NCBI RefSeq assembly: GCF_028769735.1
Contig: NC_088171.1
Span: 71,379,216-71,443,215 of the forward strand
Direction of reading: 5' to 3'
DNA from: Zonotrichia leucophrys gambelii
Lineage: Eukaryota > Chordata > Aves > Passeriformes > Passerellidae
Length of the DNA stretch: 64,000 nucleotides
Shown here: positions 35,457 through 45,700 of the stretch, piece after piece
Numbering within the stretch: the first letter of the stretch is position 1
How the letters are laid out: each line of letters opens with the position of its first letter
The notes under the pieces: generated by a model
What the model saw: only the letters and a program-made list of their open reading frames with translations
What the model was told of the DNA's origin: nothing
The model's database searches: none
Translations under genes and position numbers: made by a program

Positions 35457-35850
35457 CTTGGGCCAGGTGGCACAACACGCTGCAGCTTAAAGCCGCAGAG
35501 CCCTTCCTCAGCCCTGAGGAACCCCCCGGCCGCTGCATCGTCCCTCTCGCCGCTGGCGGGGCCGGGTGGCACCGTGCGGGGCACGGGCTGTCCGCGCCTG
35601 CCGCTGCTGCGAGGCTGCCCCGCTCCGGCCCCCCCCGGGCAGCCTGGCCAGCGGCAGCCGCCGCGGAGCAGCGGCCGGCCCCGGCCGGGGCGGGGTGGGG
35701 CGCACCGGGGTCCGGGGCGGCTCCGGCGCTCCCCGGCGCCGCGGCCACGCCTCGCTCGGCCCCGCACCCCGGCGGGGCGGGGGGGACGGGGGGCGGCGCC
35801 GGCTGCCGGGGCGAAGGCGCCGGCTGCGGCGGCGGGCGCGGGGCTGCCAT
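35457..35850 (-). other. Candidate leftward (divergent) first exon
   Basis: On the - strand an ATG at 35,850 in good context (GCGGG-ATG-G) opens a frame beginning MAAPRPPPQPAPSPRQ, rich in proline and alanine. It stays open for 131 codons and one base to a strong donor, CAAG|GTGAGG, whose exon edge is 35,457. Proline/alanine-rich open frames arise easily in GC-rich DNA, so openness alone proves nothing. The DNA to the left shows no clear strand skew in favour of leftward transcription. It is at best a divergent lncRNA or second-gene hypothesis. Confidence 0.2.
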
Positions 35851-36185
35851 CCCGCGGGCAGGCACGGCGGCGGCGGCGGCGGATGGCGGCAAGGTCAGTG
35901 AGCGCCCGCTGCCCGCCGGCGGGGCTCCCCTCCCGGCCTCCCCCCGGGGCGGCCGGCGATGCTCGCGCGCGGTGGAGCCAGCGGCGGGGGTGCCTCTCCC
36001 TCCTCCTCTTCCCGGCGCGGAGCGGGGCCGCCGCGGGCGCGGATGCCCCCCGCCACGCCTCCCGCCCGGGCGAGGGGCAGACGCGGGTTTCGTAAGCGCC
36101 TGCCCCGGCCGGCCCCGCCGCACTCGGGTGGCCGCGGCAGAGCGGGGTCCCCCCGGGCGGTGCCGCGGCGCGATGCGCGGTGCAG
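35800..36185 (+). other. Candidate first exon of a rightward gene
   Basis: The right edge is a near-consensus splice donor, GTGCAG|GTGAGC, with the exon ending at 36,185. The left edge is not determined. It is placed downstream of the GC-box cluster, where TATA-less promoters usually start. Two ATGs could matter: 35,883 (MAARSV..., whose frame stops at 36,095, before the donor) and 36,173 (MRGA plus one base, then the donor, phase 1). If the exon is untranslated, the coding start lies beyond the window. The strand choice is supported by the T>A and G>C excess of the 27 kb to the right. I cannot name the gene. Confidence 0.45.
35865..35882 (+). repeat. (CGG)6 trinucleotide tract next to an ATG
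   Basis: Six perfect CGG units end directly before an ATG at 35,883 whose context (CGG-ATG-G) is a fair Kozak match. CGG tracts are common in the 5' UTRs of CpG-island genes. The ATG opens as MAARSV and is followed eight bases later by a possible but poor donor, AAG|GTCAGT, at 35,893/35,894. Whether it is a used start codon is unknown. Confidence 0.85.
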
Positions 36186-38510
36186 GTGAGCGGCCGAGCA
36201 GCTCCCGCCGCCACCGCGTCCCGGGAGGGCGGCGGGAGCCGAGGTTACTTCGGAACCCGGCGGGGTCGCGCCTGCATCGCGCCAGCGCTGTTGCGAGCGA
36301 AGGAGGGTTATCCGTGTGCTTTGCGAGCAAGTAAATCCAGATAACTTAGAGACGGGGTTTGGTGGGGTCCTTTGTTCCAGCGGGAGGTTCGGTGGTGCTT
36401 TTGCGTTGGTTTGGGTTCGTTTTGGTTTTTTTTTGGGGTTGATTTCCCTTCCTTATGCCGGCTGTTAGCGGAGAAGATACGCGGTAACTCGGGTGCTGTC
36501 ATTGAGTGCCAGACATCTCGCCGGGCTTTTAGAAAAAGGCTTTAATTAATCTTTTAACCAGCCTGGAGGAGAGGCGTGAAGCCCTCTGTCCAGGTAGGCT
36601 CCCGGCTGTACGGAGCGGCAGCGCTCAGAGTTCCTTACGGCGTTAGATGCCGACCCAGCTGAGGTCGAGCTGCCAAAAATGTGATTTACGGACCCTGCCG
36701 ACATCCGTCACCCAAGCGCTTTGTTCCGATACGCCGTCCGGTGGAGGGACTTCTCCGGGAGCAGCTGTGCCTCTCCTGAAATGTGGATACCCAGGATACG
36801 TGCACCAGGGTGCTAGCCGGCGAGGCATTAAGAGTGTGTATTTGTGTAATAGGTGTCTCAAAAAAAAAAAAAAAAGCGCAAACGGGATTTTGATAAGGTC
36901 CCATTAATTGAACTGTAAACATAGTAATTCCTCTGCGCTTGTTTGCTCACTGAAACTCTTCCTCCTCCTCATCGATATGGCCCATAGTTTGTTTTTTGCT
37001 TTTTATTTTTGTTTTCAACTAGTATGTTTTAGAGAGTTTTTGATACAGATTTACTTAGATTTTTTTGTCTCATTTAGGCTGTTGGAAATTACTTGTAGCC
37101 TTCCAACTTAGGATGAGTATGAAGGTCCTGTTCTCAGCCTTTCTATACTACAGGCCTTTTTGAGATGCCCAGCGAGTCTGCGCTAATGTAGAGCCTATGG
37201 GATGACAACAATAGCAATCTGGGAAAAAACCCCTTCTGCTGAAAACTCTGTTCTTGGCTATGTATCCAGTGTGCAGCTGGATTTCACCTTCTTACTAGTT
37301 GCATGGAAGGTGGAATGTAAAAGTAGTCCTGGCTGAGGAGTGCAAAGCTGGGACAGCCTTGTGCTGTGGTGGCACTGGCGTGCCCACGGCTGTTGGGACA
37401 GGGCTCTGTGGAAAATTCCCGCTATGCACAAGCTGGCAGTGCAGTTAAACAGCCCAAGCCTCTGGCTCAAAGCTGTGAGGTCTTTCAGAGGGTTTGGACA
37501 GCTGGCCAGGTATGTGAAGACAAAGTAAAATGATACCTGTTTTTTGCTGCTTTTCTGGGAGAAAGTTGGTTGGACCACATGTGATAGAAATACATTGGGA
37601 CGTCTTCTTGGGAGTATTGGATAGTGCTGTGAGATATCCAGATTAGAAATGCCAGGAAGACAAGAAATATTATTTTGGCCTTAATATTGTGTGTTTAGGT
37701 TATACATGGAAATGCAAGAGCTCAGAATGAGCCTCTCGTTCAAAGACCTGCCGTGGTTTAGCAGAGTGCCGAGGGAATGGGCAAGTAGATCCTTCTGGGT
37801 GCTGGTCACCCTTCCCTGAGGGACTCTCTTGGTCCTTCAGCTTTGCCAAAATCTGTGGATGTTTTTGTCATACCTGCTCTTGGCTTCATTTTGGGGTTCT
37901 CACCTCGACCCCTCGATGAATTGGATCAGAAGCTCCATCAGCCACAATCCAGCAGAGGCTTCAGCACAGGTTTAACTTCAGTCATGTGAGTTGCCCCAGT
38001 GAAATTAGAGGGATGCATGAAAGCAAGTTTACATATGGAGATTTCAATCTCAGGGCTACCTCTCATAAGCTTTCTAGGGTGTGAACTGCTCATCATTTTG
38101 CCTTGCATGGGGCTGAGAGCAAATGCCACATCATGTTTGGGTTCCATCCAGAACAGCTGACCGTACTTGGGACCAGTACTGGCAGAGCAGGAGCAGTGGT
38201 GCTTCTCTGCTGGAGTTTTATGGAGCATTAGTTTGTGCTTGGGGCTTGAAGTCTTGCTGGAAGCTAATGAGGCTTATACTCCTAAATGCTCAAGCCATCC
38301 TTTTGAGCAGAATTTAGTTTTCTAAGCCAGTGAAATATTTTTCAGACTGTGACCTCAATCAGTTGATGGGGCCTGGAGGATACAGGTCTTTGGTATGAAT
38401 GAATTTAGATGATTCCCTGATCAGTTGACATGACTCTACTGAAGACCTGGTGATTTGTGTTTCTGACCCCATGCCTGTTGACTTTGGGACTTAGCCTAGG
38501 GCTCTAGCCT

Positions 38511-38544
38511 TTTTAAGAAGATCAGGCATTTTTTAAGAAGATCA
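38511..38544. repeat. Tandem pair, 20-base unit
   Basis: The 14-base word TTTTAAGAAGATCA occurs at 38,511-38,524 and again at 38,531-38,544. This indicates a recent local duplication of a 20-base unit. Confidence 0.8.
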
Positions 38545-41500
38545 AGTGTCCTTAGACTGCCTTTTGTATACTTGTGTTTATTTGTCAGCTAGTTCTGCAG
38601 CCCCCTTCCGTACACCCGTACACCCGAGTAGAAGATAGTCAGGCAAGTAGTGTCTCTGACTTGAGTGTGGTTATTCAGCTGAGTAAATGGTGTGCAATCT
38701 AAGTTCAAAGCAGCAGATTTTGGGTGTGAGTGCTCTTTTTGTGGAGCATGTGGGAAACTAATTTCCAGAGCCTGGGATCTTGGCATGCCTTAAATTTTCT
38801 CCTCTTCTTATGCTTTGCCTCTATCCGGTGGGTGGGTGGGCTGGAAGTCAGATGGAAGGCTGGGCTTTCCTCCCCTTACAGAAAGCAGCTCTTCAGAGAA
38901 ATTCCACAGCTGTTTCTGAGTCTGTCTGGAGTTGCTTTCTTGCTTTGTCGCTGCTGTTTCCTCCTGCTGTGCTGTGCTCTGCGAAGGGAGCAGAGGAGTC
39001 CTTGGAACTGATGCAGCTCTGTGGCATCATCCGTCACACCGAGTGGGGTTAGAGGAAACCCTCCCAGCGCTCATCAGTGCAGCCTCTCCCTGGCTTCTGG
39101 ACTGGCAAGGGCTCAACATTTGCTGGTCTGACTGCAGCAGAGCTGCCCCCTGCCCTAAAGGCAGCAATGGTGGCCAGGCACCAACAGCATGGGTTAAGGG
39201 GACGCTGGGGATGGCAAGGAGAAGGATGCTGAGGTCTCCAGGATGAATTAGTTTCTATGGTTGTGAAGGAGAGCTGCTTTCACCCTGAGATCTGAATGAT
39301 AGTTCTTCAGCCCTGACAAAGCATTTCACTGCTTTCAGATGCAAATCCCCTTGCCCTGTTTTTCTGCTGCAGAAATTACCCCTTCAGGGCAACCCCCAGA
39401 CATAAATAAGTTTGAAATTTGCCCCTTCCTGCTCCAGATGTGTAACATCTGGGTAGTTACAGAGCTGAACTGCATTGTGTGCCATGCAGCTCACAGGCTG
39501 GATTGAGCAAGGCGTTGTTGTTTGGGATGTAGCAGAACATGGGAACACCACTAATGAAACATCATGATTTTCATCTGGTTTTATTTTATTTCATTTTAAC
39601 TTAGTTTCCCCAGGAAATGAGCACTGTTTGTCTCCTGTTTGGCTAGTTTCAACCAGATTGCACCAATGGTTGGCAGTCTGGAAGATCACTCATTTCCCAC
39701 TTGTGTTTGTTAAGAGTAGTGGGTGGCAGGGAAATCTTTGAAGCAGTGCTCTCTCTGATGAAAACTAGACTGCTTACAGCTACTCTCTGTTCTGCCTGGT
39801 AGTGGCTGTCCAGCCAGGCATTGCTTGTGTAGTGGTCAAACATGCAGCAGCTCTGCAGCCCTGGCCAATTTGCAGGGCAGGGATGGATGTGAGGCAGCAT
39901 TGAGGGGAACTGCAGGGGCAGATGGGCAGAGGACACAGATGTCCCACAGATGAGTCCTGTTTGTTACTCTGCCTTGCAGCATGGCTGCCCTTTGGTTTGT
40001 CAAACTAGAGCCACATGAGATTTAGGAAGGCTTGTGGGCTGACAGGCCTGCTTTCTCTGACCTCCAGGACACCTTGGGAGGGGAGCGTTGGAGCAGATGG
40101 GAATATATGCACGCTGGGCAGGACTTAGCGGAGGTGTGTGTGCATGGGCAACACTCTGCACGTGTGCAGTGGCACTGTGATAATCTGGTGTGCACTGATG
40201 CCAGCCATCCTGTTGAATTCAGTGATAATTTGACACTGGTAACATTCAGTGTTGTATGTTTCTCCCACAACAGCTTCTGTGAGTGAATGCAGTCTCGGAT
40301 TCCCACACAGCCCTCTCCCTCCCCAGAGTGACTTTAGGTAGGTGTGCACTTGGGCTGAGGTGCTGCTGTGGGATGTCAGGGACATGCTTGTGTGTTGCTG
40401 AGCATCCCAGTATAGATGCAGCTGGTTTGGCATGGCTGTCTTGAGGGGTGCCTCTGAAATCTGGACACCATTGTACTGAGAGAATCAGACTTACCCTGAC
40501 CCAGGTTGTGTCTGTGCTACACAGTATAGCTGTGCTGGATGTGGTGAGCACATTTCTTCCAGACTTGGACTGAAGGAAAAGACAAGCATTTACAGTAGAA
40601 ATAGGAGTGTCAGAGGTGTTGAGCATTTATGGGATGCATATGCAATTCCTCACTTACTGTGCATTTTGTTACCCTTTTTGTTGCTGCTGATTGTCAGATG
40701 ATGCATACCTGTTGGTGTGGAGCATAGACCATAGCCCTGCAGAGACCACCAGTGTCAGGCTCTAATGTCAAAATATTATGTGACACCTTAGAGGGCCAAG
40801 GTAAATCTTAAACACCCATATAGATCTAGGTAAACCAGATGCATCTGTCACGGGGAGGTGAAGGGAGGAACTGCATAGCTGGCTCCCCATCATGGTTTGC
40901 AGAGGATGTGGAGCATCAAGTCATGCTAACGAGGCAAAATGCTATTCCCTTTCCCCACACAAGAACTCTGCCTGGGCATCTCTGGCATCCAAGTGTAATT
41001 CTCTCCGCTGTTAGGGATATGTCACTTAGTGAAGCAGAACAGCTCTTGCTTCCCTTTTCCCCTCCATAAACTCCATCTCTGACCACCAGTAGCTTGGCGT
41101 GGTACATGACTGTGGTAGAATGGACTCTTGGGCTTGGACAGGACTTTGCAGGCTCCTCCTCTGAAGGTGCCAGCCCCCCAAGCTTCAGAAATCCTGAAGC
41201 AGGCAGATGTGGGGTGAAACATGGCTGTGGTGTTACCTTGCCTGTTCTTGTTAGATGTGTTGTGCTACCCCCTATACCTTTAGGGATGGTGCTTTCTCTG
41301 TTAGCTTTTAAACTGAACTGAGCAGAAGGGAGGCATGCATGCCAAGAGGGAAGGATTGCAATGTTTCCATTACCAACCACAGTGGACTTTTCCATGGTGG
41401 AGCTTTTCCAAAAGATATGCACTGAGAAGAGGTGGTGTGACCTGAGTGCCTGGAACACTGCAGGCTCTGACTGACTGCACCTCAGGGATTTGATAGCTCT

Positions 41501-42164
41501 AGGGTTTGCAAACTCTGCTCTCTGAGGATGGGGAAAGATAGAAGTGAAACTTGCTTTGTTAGGTGCACAAGATCATGTAAATCTTGTGGTAGTAGCTGCC
41601 AGCACCCCACAGACAAGAGTGAAAGTATTACTTAAAAGAAAGCCTGGGTGTGTGTTTGCAACTGGGGACATAGAAAGGCAAATAAGACTTTTTAAAAAGC
41701 ATGAAGCATGCATAGGGAGCATGGTTTCAGACACACTGCCTCTTGCCAGCTAATACCATCTTGCAAATAAAACCAGTTGGGTTGTTGCTATTGCAGCTGC
41801 TTTCCCTCACCAAGCAGGGTGACCCAGACACTGAGAAACATGTTGGCAATTGGCCTGAAGTCAGATGTATGCAAGGTAATTTACTTAAAAGACCCAATAT
41901 AACAATTATCATTCAGCATGAACACATAGAGCTGTAATGTTTGCTTGCCAGTTGTATTTTATCTGATGCTCTCCCTGAAGTTGCTCATTGGCTGTATCTA
42001 CCCACAAACACAGAAACACAGCCTGGGTATGATGGGCTTCTTCCCTCACCTGCAGTTAGGAGCAATGATTACACTTTAAAAAGTGTTATTGTGGAGGTAG
42101 GAGGGATTCAGTGGCTTGGGCAGAAGGCTGTGAGTGGGGTCATTTGGGATCCAGGCCTTGGGGA

Positions 42165-42230
42165 GCTTTCCTTTTGACCTTGGGCAAAGCACATCAGCTG
42201 CTCAGTGCCTCTGTTCATAAAATCTGATTT
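42165..42230 (+). mobile_element. MIR-like ancient SINE relic (sense)
   Basis: 'ttttgaccttgggcaaagca' is followed by 'catcagctgctcagtgcctc', 'tgttcataaaatctgatttg' and 'tgac'. This closely follows the MIR order 'gaccttgggcaagtcact ... ctgtgcctcagtt ... tctgtaaaatgg'. The flanks have decayed beyond recognition. Confidence 0.55.
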
Positions 42231-42444
42231 GTGACAATCAGCTTCAGAGTAGGTGATTGATATTGGTCTTGGTTTCGTCCTCTGAAACAACCCCAAAATC
42301 CTCAAATGTTTGTGCATGGAATTGAAGCATAAAAGCTCCCTTTCTTCTCCCTGCTCTTTACCTCAGATAAAGGTGGAAGAAAGGCAGTTGTTCACAGCCA
42401 TCTGCTGGAGGCATCCATCATGTTGGGAGCAGAGGCTGCTGGTT

Positions 42445-42720
42445 GTTCCACATGTTATTAATGATGAAAATATATAAACATATGATCACATAATTGTGTT
42501 GCATTTCAATTGCTTATGAAATAATGATATTAGGGGAACAATGGGGTTACAAAATCAGGCGGACAAAAGCAATGAAGTTCCAGGGCTAATGTTGCAGAAC
42601 TCCCCTTTGCATCTGCATTATGATACAATCTTTAATTCTGTAATTGCATCATTTTTTCCCTTTCACAGAGTCCCTTTTTCACTGGATAGGTAATTGCTGC
42701 ATAATTCATTTTCTCTTCCC
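42445..42720. promoter_or_regulatory. Candidate intronic enhancer (conserved-element texture)
   Basis: Homeodomain cores are packed closely: ACATAATTGTG, TTTCAATTGC, AAATAATGATAT, CTGTAATTGCATC, GGTAATTGCTGC, GCATAATTCATT. SOX-type sites (GAACAATGGGG near 42,537 and GGACAAAAGC near 42,561) lie among them. No repeat or open frame was found. If the rightward-gene model is right, it lies about 6.3 kb into the first intron, a common enhancer position. The call is from texture only. Confidence 0.35.
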
Positions 42721-45700
42721 CACATTTACTTTCTCCATGTGTCTCTACATCTTTATTTTACACCCTATCCAGACCTTGAACTGAACAGTTGCTAATTCCT
42801 TCCTGGAGGGCTTTCTCAGGTGGAGAAGTTATTCTTGCAGCATATCAGGTACAGGTATTGTCTGTGTTTTTGTAGTTGAGGAATGAAGTCAAAGAACAAA
42901 TCAATCTCTGGAGATTGAAACACCTTCAATTTTGGCTACATCAGAGAGATACTTGGGTATGGTTTTATTTTTCACTCATCCCAGAATACCTGGCATGATG
43001 TAGCAGTTCATCTGCTGGAAGTGTAAGGACAGCTGACCTCAGCTGTTGGTGTCTGTAGATTAGCCCTAAATGCCTTGACTTGAGCGTGGAACTGCCCCAT
43101 TAGGGGTCACCTGAAGAGAAAACTGGTTTCAGAGAGTTGCTGAACTTCTTAAAAGATTTAAGTGTGAAGCCAAGGAGGAGGTAATTTCTGCCTGTAGGTG
43201 CTATGTCTAACTTCCTCATGCAAGGTGGTTGTCTCTTTCTTCCTGCGTTGCTTTGTTCACTAATGTTGCTGACATTCACTGAGAGAGTCAGGATTTGAGG
43301 GATAGCTGTTGCTTTTATCACACAACCTTAACTGCCTTTTTTTGAAAGCAGTTCATTTCTAGAGCTCAAATGGTTTGTGATCATTGAATTGGAGTCAGTG
43401 CAAATACATACAGAAGTGGGATGAAGGTTGTATAGACAGTCTTCATGACACCCCTTAATTTTGAAGTGACCAAGTTTGCAGTCTTTGTATTAAAAAAATA
43501 CCATAGCTAGGTTTAATTTTATAACTGTACAAAGGGAAAAGCAGGAGATAAATTAAAATTGGGCCTTGTCATGTGAATCTGCAGTGGCCTGAGTCATACA
43601 GAGAGCATAGACCCTTGGGATGTAACATTAATTTCTAGCCCATGAGATAAGGGCCTGGTGAGGAAGCCCTGTTTGTTATGGATGGTGGTCAGTGGCTGGC
43701 GTGGGATGACATGCTCAGCAGGTTGTGTGGTGCTGTACTGGGGGACTTTGCAGCCCAGAGTCTGGATATCCTCAGATCCCAGTTAAGGATGGGGTAGGCA
43801 GAGTTCTGGTGCTTCCCAAGTCCTCTCTAACTTGTTTGTGTCTCTTCTGCTCTGCACTGTGAGGCAGCCTTGTCATCCTCTTAAACTTGCCCTTCCCAGT
43901 CCTCCCTCCTTTCCCCCCCTGTTTCTGTGTTCCCCTGACAAATACTATCTGCTTCTCTCCACATGTTCTCATGTAACATCACTTCAGCCTGTTGTTTCTG
44001 GTGCTACTTATAATTTTCCAGAGGTCCCAGATAGCCTGGTACAGTTATGTACAATCTTGATTCTAGTGTACATCTGTAATTTTTGCCTATTCAAACTGTA
44101 GGTGAAAGCCAGCCCAATGCCTTTGAAGCATTTTAAAATATTAATCTTCCTTACTTTTAGACCACAGCCATTACTATGGGGAATACTTTGAGATCAAACA
44201 ATGGGGAAATGGCTGCTTTAGGCCAACTCTATTTATACCTTATATCTAAAGAATATGTTGTGTTCCACCCTGTTCTTCAGTATTTTGTTGTACGCAGTCT
44301 TGCTTGATGTCACCTACCTTCCATGGGGTGAAATATGTTACTGAAATTGCAACAATTCATAGTGAGGAACATTAATTGCTCATGCTTTTTTATTTTCTGG
44401 AAATGAATAGCAGCATGATAGTGCAAGAAAGAGTGTGCAGGTTCTAGAGGCTGAGCTTCCAGCTGAAATGCAAGTTGGTGAACTTGGCTGCTTTCCAGAA
44501 AAGTGGTGTCTGTTGTTCCAGCAAGTCATTAGATGTCTGCACTTCTGTCTTCTGACCAATTTACAACGAGTCTCTTCCTACATCTTTATTCAGGGGAAGG
44601 GGGTGGTTTAATACCAACCTCATGCAGCAGCAAGAGAGGAGGATGCAGACAATTTCTGACTGTGTTCAAATGACCATAACAATAGGCTTTCTTTATGAAC
44701 TTCAGGATTTTTTGTTTCATTTTACTAGATGAGGAAAAGTGGATGTACCAGCAAAGAAAATATGCTTGCCAACAAATCTGCTCTTGGAACAGACCAGGCT
44801 GACCTGCAGTGAAACATTTGGGATGATAATAATTTAAAAGTCAGACCTGTGTTCTTGGGAGTTTGTGGTATGAATCATGGCCATGATCACTATAAACCAT
44901 GTCAAACTAGATTAATAAAATAATGTCAGAGTGTCTTAAAAAATTTCAGATGACTCCAAGGATTGTACACCTTTACAAAATAATTAATAAGCTAGATGCT
45001 AAAAACTGGCACCAGCTGGTTTTTCTCCTTGCATTGCCGCTGTGTGTAAATCCAGGAGCCAGTATTTGATTACTGAACTTCATGTTTTTGAGGAGAGACA
45101 ATTAGCAGGAACATGGGACTGGTCTTCAGCTATTACCTGAAAGTTCTTGGGGTTCCAGGGACTTTGTCAAGCCACTGGAAGGTACTGGGAGAAATAGCTT
45201 GTATCAATGGAGACATCTACACATCTTAAAGAGGCGAGGGACAGGTTTTGTGGGGAGAGAAAGTAAACAGCAAAAAACACTTGCATAGGCATCTCCAGCC
45301 TGTGGAAGGTGGTGGTGAGCCTGTGTGCCTAGGATTTGGTCTGTGCTTGGATAGGCTTCACTTAATCCCTGATAGAACCTTGTTCTCTCTATTTTGTGTG
45401 TGCGGTTTTCTTTTGAAGTAAGCATGTTTAGGCAGACCTTCAGGCATTGTAAGTTGCAATAGCACCCATGGGAAAAAACCAGCTCCTCTGTGGGGTGGCC
45501 CCCGTGTTAGGTGTGCCCTGCTGGCCTCTCTCCACCCCTGGTTTGCCTCCCTGCTCTCCTCTTCCTCACAGCATCTGTGGTCAGATGCTTAGAGGCAGGG
45601 ACAGGGGTTGGAAAAAGCTGGCTCAGCAGAGGAGGTGGAGAGCCAGCTGATGCCACTATTAATGTTCTTTCAAAATTGATGGATGAGATGGTTACAAAAT

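Larger units (their letters stand above)
35335..36340. promoter_or_regulatory. CpG-island promoter
   Basis: About one kilobase of very GC-rich, CpG-dense DNA begins abruptly near 35,335 in AT-leaning surroundings. A shoulder with scattered CpGs reaches about 36,740. GC boxes (Sp1-type) are visible at 35,687-35,695 (GGGGCGGGG), about 35,774 and about 35,791. No TATA box was found at a sensible position. This is the classic TATA-less promoter of a broadly expressed or developmental vertebrate gene. Strong donor-like sites occur in both directions (36,186 on +, 35,456 on -), so divergent transcription is possible. Every frame is largely open here because stops are rare in such DNA, so the long frames (up to 336 codons on both strands) are not evidence of coding. 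Confidence 0.93.

Noticed and set aside
35320..36334. Overlapping 336-codon frames on both strands through the CpG island
   Set aside because: Stop codons are AT-rich and so are rare in this GC-rich DNA. Simultaneous openness on both strands, low complexity (Pro/Ala/Gly/Arg) and the presence of good internal donors argue against a single long coding exon.
44874..44887. 14-base perfect palindrome ATCATGGCCATGAT
   Set aside because: A few palindromes of this length are expected by chance in 64 kb.
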